This document shows positions 11,870-24,723 of a stretch of 64,000 bases of DNA, piece after piece. Under the pieces are notes generated by a model. The model did no database searches, had not been told where the DNA came from, and worked only from the letters and a program-made list of their open reading frames with translations. The position numbers and the translations under genes were made by a program. The DNA is from Tenodera sinensis (Eukaryota > Arthropoda > Insecta > Mantodea > Mantidae), in the NCBI GenBank assembly GCA_030765045.1, contig CM060969.1:45990216-46054215 (forward strand), in the 5' to 3' direction. Position 1 is the stretch's first letter. The number at the start of each line of letters is the position of its first letter.

Positions 11870-14425
11870 TGTGAACATAACAAAAGCATAACATAACAAT
11901 TTCGGAATTTTGTAAGAATGCCACCTAATTTTTTCAAGAAAATCCCTCCGCCAAACTACACCTTAGTTAAAAAAATTTTAGTTTTTTCCTCCAAAGGTTC
12001 TATAACCAGATTGACTAAAATTCCATTAGGATATATGCGTGACCAAAACAATGTGGTTTTACCCAGCGAGATGGCTTGGTATTACTTGAGACTCAATCAA
12101 TCAATTTATCAAGTTAGTGCCTGAGAGCATGTACATTGCATAGACATTGTCAAACTACATAATGAGGAAAGTAATAAAATTTAAAACAACTATTCCCACA
12201 ATCGGAAGTATTAATACTTAGTGCTTCAAAATATTCATTATCATGCTATTTTAAAATTATTGATGACTAAGTTTTTAATATACTGTGACAGTACGTTATG
12301 TAATGTTTCACCAAAATCATTGAAACTATTTTTAATGGTTACTTTTATGCACAAAATTATCATTAGCTGTTTATTATTTTTGGTGTAATATTCATGAGTG
12401 GTATTGTTGCGTAAGTATGTGTTATTTTTGTACATGAAGCAAACATTCAATAGCATATAAAGAAACAACTGTAAAATTTTTCAATTTCCAAAATAATGGC
12501 CTACAATGGGCTCTACTATCTACATTACATATTAATCTTACTCGTATTCAAATCTCATGGGCTGAATGGGTCTTTTCGTGGTTTTCCTCAGTCGCTACTC
12601 AAACACTGGATTGGATAGAAAGAGGCCTAAATTTAGCCATAACCGAATATTTTATTAACTTAACTCCGCCTACGAAGCAATAGTCCTTACTTACACATAG
12701 TACCAACTCCTAACCTGTTGATTCATTTATAAAACGCAAATGTTACTGTTGCGACTTTCTAAAATCAAAGAATTTTATTTTTCATTCTACTTTTCCGAAC
12801 TTTATTCCATGCACGTGTCTTTTAGCACAATGACTCTCTGATCGACTGAATTCATTAGAACCCTAATTATGTGAGCTACATGAAGGAACTTGCTAATGAC
12901 CTTATGGCAAAGTGTTGCATTGCTTAGATAATGAGTGTTTACATTATACATAGGTCTTAGCGTATGGAAATTCTTTCTTGTAATATTTTACCTATCTCTC
13001 TATCATTTCCTTCCAAAATTACTCACTCAATAATTCTGATATGGCTGATTCTGGTATTTTATGTATCAATAACTGTTAAACTTCAAGTTTATACCATATT
13101 TGGAGGTTTACCACTTAAAATTTCCGAATTTCACTGCCGCGTCCTGTTACATGAGTAGACATCCAACTGTAGATAAATGCCCAGTAGGGCCGTAAACAAC
13201 TAAGAAGCATTGCAGCTATGCTGTATAATACTAAATAAAGTACACTCCTTTAAACTGGCATGCCGTCCGAAAAAAAAGGGAGCCAGATGCACTTGCAGAG
13301 TACGAGGTCGAAGGAGAGCAGGTGAAAACAATTCCTCACCTGTCGCTATCCCAAAATATTTAAAATTCAGGTCAACGCGGTCTTTCACTGAGAGATATTT
13401 TCTTGGTTTCCTTAACTTGATTATGAATACCCCACTCTTCTAGAAGGTTGCAACACAAATTTTTAATAACACCTGCTTTGGGACAATGGTAAAGCCATTT
13501 CAATAATTGATACCTCCTACAAATAGCCACCAAATTCATGGATTTTAGATAATCATCGACAATGGTTTTGTGAAATACGGGGTATTTTTTGAGACATCCA
13601 TAAGTACTTCCAAAAGTTACTCCAGCCTTTAAAGTACAACAAATTTAATAATATTTAGGACAAACAAACCACGACGGTGTTGCAGTTAGTAATATACTCA
13701 TTTATCTGGTCAACATGTCTGACAGTATATGTATCTTAAAATATATGCTAAAAAACATGGGGTTAATTCTCTGATTGCATGCTTGGAGGACACTCAAATG
13801 GACGGGAAGAGTAACTTCCTATTTATATTTTGCAATGGTACCTGCACTTTTGTACTTAAAATTTTAATCATCATCAGTAACTCTTCATGACTTAGTAGAG
13901 CTCTCTTGTTCCGGCCTCATACTTCTTCCCATCTTTTTACTATTGTTCCACAACCAGCAGGTTCATATTCGTAAGATTGTAATGGAATTCGAGAGTTATC
14001 CATTCTTTGCTAATGATCCTTTAATTTCTCTCTATTTACTTGTACCTTTTCTTATGGCGAAAATATGTCTAATTAGACGATTTTAATTAAAACTAATTTA
14101 ATCAATACAGTAACAGAGATTGCTTCTTTCTTGTCTACGTAATAAAGTAACAGAGATATTTAAGATGCAAATCATGCTTCATCCCATTTGTAAATCTCAG
14201 CTTTGCAAAACATTGCCAATCATATCGCCATTAGTCTCAAATACGAATTTCACACATTAATTGCAGTTGGTGTTACATTAAAATCTGTTTTTGATAGCAG
14301 ATCCAATAAACAACTACATATTTCTTTCCACAAAGAAGGAGAGTGCTGTTTAGTCGCGAAATAATGTATGTCTGAAATATTGTTAGACAACTTGAAATTG
14401 TTTTCTGAACTGAAAAGAGAAGGAG
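11870..14425. other. AT-rich DNA, nothing recognised
   Basis: The open frames are short, and none shows a recognisable domain. I see no tandem repeats longer than about 20 bp. Confidence 0.5.
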
Positions 14426-14429
14426 CTTA

Positions 14430-14650
14430 AAAATAATTGAATGAGATATTTAGGATCAGTAAAGAGAAGTAAGCTACAACACAGAATTTCAAATGAAACT
14501 ATTACAGAAGATCTAAATGTATGTGTATCTAATAAATTAACATGTTATAGAGACAATGGGTTAAATCATTTGGAACGAATTCGAGTAGGAAGACCGGGGA
14601 AGAGATGGAAAGATAGTGTGAGACCGGAACAGAACTAAGGTCTAATCCAT
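14430..14650 (+). pseudogene. 5'-truncated LINE, ORF2 C-terminus
   Basis: The 65-codon frame at 14441-14638 reads MRYLGSVKRSK, then RISNETITEDLNV, then NGLNHLERI and GRPGKRWKDSV. This order (Mx(Y/F)Lxxxx, RIxNExI, HxxRM-like, GRPxKRW) is typical of the end of arthropod LINE ORF2 proteins. A GAAA/GAA tail follows at once, as expected for a 5'-truncated LINE insertion. The four LINE fragments in the window (9.9, 14.4, 18.1 and 42.3 kb) may be one family. Fragments at 14.4 and 42.3 kb join logically but do not overlap enough to prove it. Confidence 0.75.
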
Positions 14651-14655
14651 GAGAG

Positions 14656-14717
14656 AAAGAAAGAAAGAAAGAGAAGAAGAAGAAGAAGAAGAAGAAGAAG
14701 AAGAAGAAGAAGAAGAA
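14656..14717 (+). repeat. GAAA/GAA microsatellite, LINE tail
   Basis: GAAA units are followed by about 16 GAA or AAG units directly after the LINE fragment, and probably expanded from its 3' tail. Confidence 0.9.
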
Positions 14718-14939
14718 GGAATAAGACAAAGCAAAATAGCCTTGGTCGGACACCATGAAGAACTGCAGCAAACTATTTCTAGAGAGCAGTGCGATATTTT
14801 TTTAAATGCTCCATTTATGCACCGTCTTTAACATTGAAGGTCATATCGGTAGCTTTTAACCTTTTGGAACAATTGCTCAACAGTAACGGTTATTTCACGG
14901 TGGTTCTGAACTTTGGGTTTCCATTACTTTAGACTAATT

Positions 14940-15105
14940 GATATCATTAAATTCACACACATTCACACTCCCATTCATACTTCCAGACTCTAGGAAGGAT
15001 GGGGAACAATCCTAGTTGAGAAAAAATACCTACTATCCAGCCGGGAATGGAACCCGGGCCCCTTGCACAGCAGGCAGGTGCTCTATCGACTGAGCTAAGG
15101 CGTGA
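14940..15105 (-). repeat. tRNA-derived SINE, type C
   Basis: On the minus strand the head (15105-15038, A-box-like TAGCTCAGTCGATAGAGC and B-box-like GGGTTCCATTCCC) is followed by the type C body. It ends near 14950 with the GTGTGAATGTGTGTGAATTT-like tail seen at 29795-29945. Confidence 0.75.
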
Positions 15106-15142
15106 AAATGTTTCAAAGCCTTTGAAGTTGTATTTGAAAATT

Positions 15143-15210
15143 CAAACCAAAAACCAAAAACAAAAAAACAAAAAAACAAAAAAAAAACAAAAAACAAAAA
15201 CAAAAAAACA
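15143..15210 (+). repeat. A-rich CAAAAA simple repeat
   Basis: Irregular C(A)n units abut the start of the next H1 copy. Confidence 0.85.
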
Positions 15211-15980
15211 CTGATCTGTTACATTCACATGAGTTTCTCTACTCTAGTACCAACTATTGTTACAAACTCTTATTCCCCTATCTTCTTCATGCTGGTTGAG
15301 CTAAACATTTGCTTTGAGCGATACTCAAATCTTTATAGCTGGTCGCTATATGAAATCTTTGAAATTCCGTTCTCTTTGCACGGCAAAGAGATAAGAAAGT
15401 AAATAACGACTTTTCATTAGAGAAAAGTTTAAATATTGCAAAACTCACTCAAATAACAAGGAATATCTTCGAAATGGTTCACTTCATAAAAAACGCATTT
15501 GGACATTACCTACTTGTGTGTATTAACGAGATCCACATTTTTGTACAGTAAGATTTGGACTATCTCTTGTGGTTTACCAGCTATGAAAAATTCATCAACA
15601 GTAAATAGGACTACATGGGCTATAGCCAGAAAATTCTAAATACCACTTCATTTGCCAAATATCTTTTAATCAAAATCGTTGATCGTTTTTGAGAAAATCA
15701 AAATGTTTCATGTAAAGGGTAGTTTAGGGTGAAAGGATTTTCTACAAAATCTTCGTATCCTTGAAAGATATTAAACGTAAATACCAACTTTGGTATCTAA
15801 CCGACCTTTCATTTTTGAGTTATGCTGCTCACAGACACACACGCGCGCGCAGACCTTTTTTAAACTGCTTTTTCTGGGTTCAGGGGACCTTGAAACATAT
15901 TTCCGATGAACTCTCAACAACGAATTTTTTGGTGGAATACAATACTTCCCATACTTACCATATGTAGTAAAGAAAGTAAA
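15211..15980 (+). repeat. H1 family, near full-length copy (plus)
   Basis: 770 bp from CTGATCTGTTACATTCACATG and the first subterminal motif (GTTTCTCTACT) to GTAGTAAAGAAAGTAAA. The family blocks run in order, and the microsatellite slot holds CACACGCGCGCG (about 15835-15850). This is one of the best copies for defining the family. Confidence 0.9.
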
Positions 15981-16017
15981 GAGAATGGCAATTTACCACC
16001 TGAGATAAGTTTAACAT

Positions 16018-16405
16018 GGGCGACGCCGTGTCCGAGCGGTTGGAGCATTTGCTTACCACTTAGGCCCGGGTTCGATCCCAGGGACTCGCATGTGGTATTC
16101 ATGGTGGATGAAGCGGCGTCAGGGTGGTTTCTCTCCGGGTTCTCCGGTTTCCGCCGCCACTCGTTCCACCAATTGCTCCATTATCACCTTTCCAATCAAC
16201 GATTTCGCCTGCATTTATCATCCTCTTCCTCACTATCATACCTGGCGCTTGGCTGACAACCCGTTTCCAGGTCTTCACTCTGTCTGGTCCATAGATTCCC
16301 GTGCTCCCCGATAGGCATCTGACCCTAGGCATTGGCTTGTAAGTCCAAGGGGGAGTGGATGTATGTTCTAAAAAGGGTAGGGTAAATAGTGCCACAAAAA
16401 TTTGA
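16018..16405 (+). repeat. tRNA-derived SINE, type A, long copy
   Basis: The tRNA-like head (about 16020-16090) has A-box CGTGTCCGAGCGGTTGGAGC and B-box GGTTCGATCCC. The body is shared with 27290-27510 and 32545-32775 (a block around GTGGATGAAGCGGCG and TTTCTCCGGGTTCTCCGG). The 3' part includes GGCATCTGACCC and GTAAGTCCAAGGGGGAGTGG. Stem pairing is too poor for a working tRNA. RNA polymerase III transcription from the internal boxes is inferred. Confidence 0.8.
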
Positions 16406-16449
16406 CATAGTTTTTGTGGTTTAACCAGTGCTATATGTTTCGTTTAGTA

Positions 16450-16460
16450 ATCCCCCCCCC

Positions 16461-16512
<52 letters not shown>
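16450..16512 (+). repeat. C run plus CT microsatellite
   Basis: About ten C followed by nearly pure CT units with one GT interruption. It directly precedes an H1 fragment. Confidence 0.9.
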
Positions 16513-16515
<3 letters not shown>

Positions 16516-16712
16516 GGTTTACCAGTTATGCCAAAGTTATTTAAAATGAAGAGAACTTCAGACTTTTTCTAGAAAACTGAATCTTCAGAGCCATTTTTGA
16601 GAAACCTGAAGTAATAAACTATTTCCCAAGTAAACCCTTCAATGTCAAGTTTGGTAATCATCCAGTTCTTCGCTTTTGAGTTATGGTATTCACAGGTGCA
16701 CAAGGGCAAGAG
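16513..16712 (+). repeat. H1 family fragment
   Basis: Contains TTACGGTTTACCAGTTATGC, AGAGCCATTTTTGAGAAA, TCAAGTTTGGTAATCATCCA and GAGTTATGGTATTCACAG in family order. Both ends are missing. Confidence 0.75.
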
Positions 16713-16719
16713 ATAAATC

Positions 16720-18055
16720 AGCGTAAACCCTCCAAGCCTCTATTCATGTGAATTCTCCACATAATTGAATATGCAATACAAACTATATTCTTAAAACAAT
16801 TTAAAATAGCAATTTATTCACATTCCTAGAATTATTCTTATACGCATAACTCAACCATAGCTTCTGAAGTGCAATCACTGCTTTAAAGAGCAGATACTAC
16901 AAAGATTGTATATGTTCGTATCTTCTTGATGAACTATAAGTATAAGGCACGTAATACTTGAAGGTTAGGTACAGGAGAAGAGAGAGGAGTCAAAGAAAAT
17001 AGTTCTCCACTATCACCAGTATCCTTCAGCTTACAAGAAGTAATGCAAATTCAGATAAGTCTCCTACATCAACAGTTTAATGACTGTTGCAATAGCGCTT
17101 AAAGTCAAAATCTTCCACAAGTCACCTTCACCTTGCATTAGATCAAGAGATGCTGCTTGTGACGTAATTGCCTGGAACGCGCAAATTTATAGCCAATATA
17201 AAACACGCTGTTTTATTGCTAAATGATAGCCATCCAGCAATAGCTGCAACAGAAACACATATCAACTATGTTTCTTTGTTGTTATTACCTTTGGAGGAGA
17301 AACAAGAACCAATCGACATTAAACATATTTTGTTAAGGGAATCCTCTGTAAATTCCACAATGTTCAACGAATTTAACTTAGAAGCATCTTTTGTTTCATT
17401 TAAGTAATGTAGGCAGGAAGATACTGAATTTTAGTTCCATACCTTAAAAATGTCTCCATAGGCTTTAAAATATATTGGGAAGAGCCCTCTGCGATGCAAA
17501 TTTTACAAGTTACTTATCTACACATACAACCTCGGTTGGAAGGAGCAAAGATGTTATCCTTTTAGGTGAATTACACACAAGAAGAAAAGAAACTTCCAGT
17601 ATCGTTTTAATCTGTGAATGTGTATTTTAAACACATATTGAAATAAATTTTTGCAACACTTCATCGCAGTATAATTCAAGAGGTAACAATTCAGGCAAGC
17701 AGAACTGAAGTACATCGCAGATCACACTTACTAAGAGGTAAGTTCTTGTTCTGAATATTTCTAAAATTAACTTATATTTTGAAAGGGGTAAAGGTGTACC
17801 GAATTTTTGGATAGAATGCACTGCCATCGGTAAATAAAACAAAGACTTGATGCAAATATTATCCTCATGTATATTGATACATATTTTATACCTGTGTATA
17901 TCTCGAACGCTAGTTTTAATAAAAGCAAATATCAAATGTGTACACTCACATGGCATGTGTATTAAGTATTGCACAAACCATTCATTAAAATGGCGTATGT
18001 ACTCCATGTCAATAGAGATAAACATTTATACAAATTGTTAGAATGACATGGTCAA
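16720..18055. other. AT-rich DNA, nothing recognised
   Basis: Includes unrecognised frames at 17168-17407 (plus) and 17627-18025 (minus, 132 codons). The latter shows no domain I recognise and is not supported by any other signal. Confidence 0.45.
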
Positions 18056-18060
18056 CATAT

Positions 18061-18715
18061 GTGTCAAAGTGTTGGTGATAGCGGGCAGCCTTACCTCAGC
18101 CCTCTATTATTTCTGTTAGCTGTTTTAGCATCATTCACTTTTATATACGTGTTGTTATACATGCTTTGAACCACTCTCACTACATGTTCAGGATATCCTT
18201 CTGTCATCATAATTTTAAAAAGTTCTCCATATATCATGTCGAAAGCATTTTCAAAGTCGATAAATGCTATAAAAGTTGGAAAATTAAACTCTGTGTTTAT
18301 TATTTGTGTTAATACAAAAATGCAATCATTGCATGATCTTACTTTCCTGAATCCATTTTGGGATTCTGCTAATTTCGTCTCAGCGATGAGACCAATTCAT
18401 TTGTTATCATTTTTGCATAGAGTTTATACGTAGTGCAGAGTACACTGATGTCTTTATAGATCTGTGGGTTTCATCTCTCTGTGTCTTGAATATTGGGCAT
18501 AAAACTGCCATATTCCATTCCTCTGGTACACATCAAAGTTGTTAGCAACAATTAATAAATTTTAGTAGCTTAGACACAAGTCCAACTGACAAATATTTAA
18601 GTAATTCTGCAGTTAGTTAATCACATCCAGGATTTTTCCCATTCTTAAGTACTTTTAGAGCATTTTTAAATTCTTCAGTGATTAAGTCCAGAGTTTGATT
18701 AATATTTGCTGGATC
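18061..18715 (-). pseudogene. Decayed LINE reverse transcriptase
   Basis: The minus strand reads reverse transcriptase blocks in order. First comes a KNGKNPGCD..TAELLKY block, then EWNMAVLCPIFK, then QNGFRK.RSC, then AFIDFENAFD (motif A), then the GCPLSPT half of motif B. The residue before GCPLSPT, normally Gln, is a TAA stop, and several other stops break the frame. This is a non-LTR element of a family distinct from the Jockey-like element at 53.5 kb. Both ends are missing; motif C is not present. Confidence 0.85.
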
Positions 18716-18734
18716 TACATGTTACTTCCAGTAA

Positions 18735-19230
18735 GGTTCTGTCTATAGATTACGGTTTACCATTTCTTACTTATGCAAAAGTAACCTCAAAACCTTCAAT
18801 ATATGGGAAGGCTGATCTCAGAAAATTCAATATCCGTATGCATTTAATTTATATTAAGTACACGGTAGATATTTTAAGCAAAATCATTGCTGCCATTTCT
18901 TAGAAAATTAATTTTTTTAATGCTCCATGTTAAGGATTGTTTGGGGAGCGGATATATTTTATTTATTTATTTTTTAATATTCGTGTCGCATCCTTCAAAG
19001 ATGCGGGACCTAAATACAACATTTGGTTTTTAACCAACCTTGCGTTTTTGAGATGCTGTTCACAGACAGACAGCATAGGCACTTCCCCCCCCCCCTCAAA
19101 ATGATTTGGAAGGGGGGTGGTTCAGAGTGTCTCAAAACACATTTCTGGTAACTTTCGACATGTCAGTATTCCATTTAAAATGGAACAGAATACTTCCCCT
19201 AATTACTACAAGTAGTACACAAAAGAAAAA
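18735..19230 (+). repeat. H1 family copy, 5'-truncated
   Basis: Family blocks run from GATTACGGTTTACC to ACTTCCCCTAATTACTAC. The microsatellite slot holds a run of about 12 C (19086-19097) instead of CA repeats. The copy directly abuts the LINE fragment. Confidence 0.8.
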
Positions 19231-19350
19231 TATGATAGAAACAAATATCGTCGTATATTAGAAATTTCAGTGTTAAAATCTGAATACTGTTTAGACACTC
19301 AGGGAAGTCTAGGGGGCTTCGAGTGTAATGAATGAAATCTATGCTGTGCA

Positions 19351-19526
19351 GCTATGCTGTCCACAGACTGACAGGCTGACACACAGACACACACACGGAC
19401 CTTTTTCTAAAAATGCTTTTCTTTGGATTCAGGGGGTCTCAAAACATACATTTCCGGTAAAATCTCGACATCGAATTTTTGGGTGGAATACAATACTTCC
19501 CCTACTTACCAGTAGAGAAATTAAAA
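19351..19526 (+). repeat. H1 family 3' end
   Basis: Runs from GCTATGCTGTCCACAGACTG through a short CA slot and the GGTCTCAAAACATA block to CTTACCAGTAGAGAAATTAAA. A clean example of the 3' terminus. Confidence 0.9.
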
Positions 19527-19734
19527 ATGGTCTTAGACTTTTTTATCAAGATCTGAAGAGCGTTATCTGAGTATGTCAAAAAGACTGGATGAAAGCTTCA
19601 TCGTGTGGAACACTTACAATAAAAGTGTAAGTAACCTGTCAATTCTCTTACAGTTTACTGTTTTATTGCCACTTAAATCATTAGCTCAGAAATGATTTGT
19701 GTATATATTTGTTTATTTATTTCACATAAACCGG

Positions 19735-20100
19735 TCCTTTAACGAGATCTCAGTTTTATGTGTACTAAAATTATGTCTACCTCTTCCGGTTTATGTGATA
19801 TGGAAAAATCAATCTGAACGAAGAGGACTATTTCCTGAAAATTCCAAATTTACCTATGGTAGTTTAAACAAAATTATTAGAGTCATTTTTGAGAATATCA
19901 AAATTTTCCAAATTTCTTGCATGTAAACTGTAGTTTGGTGGGGAGATTTTCTTTAAAATCTTTGTCGTATCCTTGGATGATGGTAAACTTAAATACCGAT
20001 ACACACACACATACACACACGCTCTCTCTCTCCCTTTCTCTCACTTCCTCCCTCTCTCCCCTTCTCTCTCTCCCGCTCCTTCCTCCTCCCTCTCTGTTTC
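19735..20100 (+). repeat. H1 family middle plus CA/CT microsatellite
   Basis: Runs from CCTTTAACGAGATCT to AACTTAAATACCGA, then a CA tract and a long CT-rich tract (about 20000-20098). The block after the slot is missing; the next sequence is an inverted full copy. Confidence 0.85.
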
Positions 20101-20114
20101 TTAACATTCATATT

Positions 20115-20920
20115 TTTACTTTCTCTACTACGTATAGTAAAGTAGAGGAAGTATTGCATTCCACCCAAAAAATCGATGTCGACATTTCACCGGAAAAGTA
20201 TATTTTGAGGCCCCCTAAATAAAAAAAAGCATTTTTAGAAAAAGGTCAATGTGTGTCTGTGTGTCTGTCTGTGGACAGCATGACTCAAAAACGAGAGGTC
20301 GGTTAAAGAGCAAAATTGGTACTGAAGCCTAATGTCTCAAGGATGCGACACTAAGATTTTGAAGAAAATAACCCCACCCTAAACTTCCCTTTACATGGAA
20401 AAGTTTTTGAAAATTTTGATTTTCTTGAAAATGGCTCTAACGATTTTGATTAAAATGCCATGCGTTTGATATATTTTTGTGACAAATGAAATGCATATCT
20501 TGAATTTTCTGGCTATTGTCCATGAACTCTGGATGTCTTTTGCATAACTTGTAAAACTTAAGAGATAGACCAAATCTTACTCTACAAAAAATGTATATCT
20601 TGCTAAAATACACAGTTTATGGATATACATATTGTGGAGTGAACCATTTCGGAGATATTGCTTGTTATTTGTGTGAGTTTTGGAGAACTTATACTTCTGC
20701 CAAATGAAACATCGTTATTCATTTTTTTATATTTTATCTGTCTAAAGAAAGTGGAATTTGGAAGTTTTAAAAGATTCCCATAGTCCCCTTGCACCTACAA
20801 GGAAATAAGCAACAACATAATGTCTGCGAATGTTTGTATTAACAGGAAGGTATAGGAATAGGAGTGTGCAAGAATGGTTAGTACAAGAGAAGAGAGTCAT
20901 GTGAGTGCAACACAACAAAT
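20115..20920 (-). repeat. H1 family, near full-length copy (minus)
   Basis: 806 bp from TTACTTTCTCTACTACGTA to GAGAGTCATGTGAGTGCAAC. All family blocks are present in reverse order. The microsatellite slot is small (GTGTGTCTGTGTGTCTG). Confidence 0.9.
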
Positions 20921-20984
20921 TTTGTATAAAAATAACTTATTTATTTTGTATAAAATGTCAGCTGTATAAAATACTTGCTGGCAA

Positions 20985-21095
20985 ATATAAGGTATGTATA
21001 TCTTGAATTTTGTGCAAACAACCGTAAATTTCTTCTGTACAGCTAGTAAATCGTAAGAGATAGAATCTTGCTAAATAAAATGTAAACATACCAAA
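20985..21095 (-). repeat. H1 fragment
   Basis: A block around TATATCTTGAATTTTGTGC and GTAAATCGTAAGAGATAGAA matches the centre of the family in the minus orientation. Confidence 0.6.
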
Positions 21096-21099
21096 TATA

Positions 21100-22120
21100 A
21101 TTAATTTAGTTTAGCTGCACATTAAACAAATTTTAAAACTAAATCCATAATCTGTGGAACTTCTGCGCCCCATATGAAATTACTGAAGTTTAGCTTATTT
21201 GTTTGTGAAGTTTTAAGAGTATTGTGTTAAAACATCAAGAACAGATATCAGCAATTATGTGCCATCCAAAACATTTTATCACACTTAGAACAATATTAAA
21301 TAAATGTTCAACCTGTTGTCAAAGATTCACCGAGCATTCCAAGTTTTCGGGTACCCAACCCTGTAAATGTCATACAATTTTTACAACAGCAAGATATCTA
21401 CAAGGCCAAGCACCCAAAAAGTTTAAAATCGTGTACCTTTTAATGACTTCATGGACTCCTGGTTTACGTAGTCATTACCTTTCTTTTTCTCATAGAAAAA
21501 AAAAGAAAGAAAAAAGAAAAATAGGATCTTATTTCTCTGATGAGACAATTGTGATTTTTATACGCAATGGCGTATCTTACTACAAAAATGAATACATTCT
21601 TGATTTTTATAATAATTACATTAATCTTAATTTTCATAGTAGAAGAGTTCATAATACTTGCTCCTTTACATGGATCAATTATTTTACTGAAATGCATTAC
21701 AAAGCATAATTAAAATACAAAATACTTCTTCTTGGTTTACCGTAACACTCATCAGTAGAATGTTTGTTCTCTTGTGTGTATGGATGGGGTTATCACTCCC
21801 TATATTTTAAAATTTTAAAGTTTGCAAACTAATTAATGAAATTGTGTTTAATTTGATAGAACAATAGTCCAAAGGTGACCCAGATAATTAGGAGGTGAAG
21901 GGCGAAAAGATAAAATATCAAATTTTAATTTATAAATATGCTTTTTCTGACATCTTGAATTGAATGAGTTTGTTCCATTATAACATGAATTTATTTTTAC
22001 CAAATAAGTGAGTGATGTAATGCTAACAATAATGCTATATACCGTTATTTTTATGTTTGAAAATGAATCAAAAGCGAAATGTTAGTATATTTTAGTTTAT
22101 TGCACAAACGAAATGCATAT
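21100..22120. other. AT-rich DNA, nothing recognised
   Basis: The longest frame (21224-21709, plus, 161 codons) contains a lysine-rich run from an A-rich tract and shows no domain I recognise. I do not call it a gene. Confidence 0.4.
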
Positions 22121-22123
22121 CAG

Positions 22124-22385
<262 letters not shown>

Positions 22386-22389
22386 GTCA

Positions 22390-24720
22390 TAATTGCTGCT
22401 AGTTATAATTATTGTAATTTTGTAACTTCCCTTTCACAATTCAGGATTAATGCAGTGAACGAATAATGCTCAAATAAGCCTAGGTAACTTTAGTTCAAAT
22501 TTATCTGACGTTTGTCTTAAGACAAGAAGTAATCATGGCTAAAATCTTATTCAGATAACTCACAACTGGTAGTAATCAAAGGCTCTTCGTGATGAAACGT
22601 AACAATAGATGTATGGGAATTCCAGAATGTTAACCAAGGAATCAATAAGAAATTTCATAATCCAAAACTCGATCCCATTATTTATGTTAAGAATGTATGC
22701 AGAAGGAAAGCCGCTAAAATTGAAATGTCTGCTCTTATAAGCTTATAAGCTTATCTATTACTCCAACATATCTCATCTACCTGGTGCACAAAGTAATATG
22801 AAACCATATAGTGACAAGAGAGTATAACGCTTAAAATAACGCCGATCATTGTATACAAAATTGAGATTATTGATCAATTACTCAGGAAGAAAGGTAGAAA
22901 CTAATTCATTGTTTAAAACATTTAGTCTAGCTGATCATAATACACAGTAAAAACCAACAGCGAGATTCACTTAAATATTTACCTAAAGGCTATTTCTTAA
23001 AATCAGGTAGGTATAGGAATTCTTAGGTAGTTAGGTTCAAGATATACGCACCAACAGCTTGACACTACCAACCTTGCAAAACAAGGTAAGTAACAGGCAG
23101 GGAAAAATCTATCCGAGACGTCAAAGGATTGTACGAGGAATAGGGTGCTTTGTTAACTACCACGTCTTTGCCTGTAGTCCAGTGACAGTTCAAGCGTTTT
23201 CCATCTTGGCATAAGTGCTTAGAAATTCCTACGCCCCGTCGACATGTATCTTCTGCACTACCATTCCTTCCCTTTTCCCTGATAGCTTAATGGACGACTT
23301 GAATGGTGATATATATCACAAACAAGCCCTGTGCAATACGAATTCGGAAAACAGGGTTGGATGATGTCAGATTCATAAAACGGAGATCCATTAGTATTCA
23401 TCCTAAGGACCATAATGGAACAATGTAACGAGTTCAGTGTTGAGCTTCACATAAAGCTTGATAATAAACAAGCATAGCATTAATAGAGACTCTGTTGAAA
23501 CGCTGGTTCCGTTCTCTATGCCTAGAAAATTGACTCGATTGATGCAAATGACCCTTACAGTAATATGGATTAAGTGTCCATTCAGGGAGAAGTTTGAAAT
23601 AAATTAGATATCACAAGAGGGGTGACACAAACTTATTGACCCCGCGGTTGTTGCGCAAGGTTATCGAAAGGTCGGCGTCGTCAGTCGGAACGGTAAACAA
23701 GATAAGACGCTCGCCCAGCGTAAACACCATAAGCACTATCGTTAGAGAACTAGAAACTTCTGGATATTTCGACATCCCAAATATTCTAGAAAGCTCCTAC
23801 GACCGTATAATCGAGCGCTCTCGCGAAGTCAGTTGGTACAAGTACGTGAGCGAATCAGCGACTGCATAAAAAAGCGCCGTTCTTGACGACCGCGGTGAAG
23901 TGTGGCAACTTCTGTTACTGCAAGGATTAGAGACGTCTTGTGTTCGACTCCACAGCGAGTGAACCGTCCGGAAGAAGAGCTACATCGGGTGCATTTGTCA
24001 CGCCGCATATATTTGTTACAGATGCGCTAATTCTGTTACTTAGTATATTTGACTCATAAGGTTATGAAAATATACATTTTAGAATTATCTTTGTAAATAA
24101 AAGATAAATGGGCATGTTAAATATGTAACTATTTGGTATCGCACAACAAGTAAGGCAGCAACCAAAGAAAGGCAACTAGTGCATGCGATGATTAAGACAT
24201 ACGGAGCAAAGTTATACTACGGTTTAATCTAGAGATTCTCGAAAATGCAAAACGGAACTCTGTGAACACATTTCTACAATGCAAAAAACCGACCTCTAAC
24301 ACAAATTCAATTATTGTAAAATAAAACACAATCCCATCGCTACATACCAAACCTTCCAGCGTTAAAGCACAATAACTCACAGATAAGTGAGTTTACTTTC
24401 AAAATCCAGCCATTAAAAGAGATTTATGATGCAAACAAAAAATAAAACACTTTATGTTGAAAACTGTTTTATGCAACGAAAGCGTACGTTCAACTAAACG
24501 GAGGGGTGGAGATCATAAACTTAATGTATCTTGGGAAACGTTACTAGATACCTCTTCTTATTTATTTCGTCCTTTTTTCTTGGATGTTCGTTTGAGAAAT
24601 TTGTATTAGAAGAAGCACCTATAACATTAGTTACAAAATTAATGCATGGTCGCGAAAAGCTCAAAAAATTTTGTAGACTACACCTGTTTGTTTTTAGCCG
24701 AATGTGTATACGATATAGAA
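22390..24720. other. Intergenic DNA with one GC-richer island
   Basis: Mostly AT-rich and unrecognised. About 23630-24000 is richer in G and C than its surroundings and contains the frame listed separately. Confidence 0.45.
23636..23869 (+). other. Unrecognised 77-codon open frame
   Basis: I do not recognise this. The frame (77 codons) lies in a GC-richer island and starts TTG or GTG rather than ATG; the in-frame sequence continues past the stop with only one interruption for about 100 bp. It is rich in Arg, Ser and Glu with no motif I can name. It could be a decayed fragment of a mobile element or virus-derived gene, a host exon, or chance. Confidence 0.2.
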
Positions 24721-24723
24721 AAA

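Noticed and set aside
16099..16395. 98-codon frame in SINE A
   Set aside because: The frame overlaps the tRNA-derived SINE body and has no domain.
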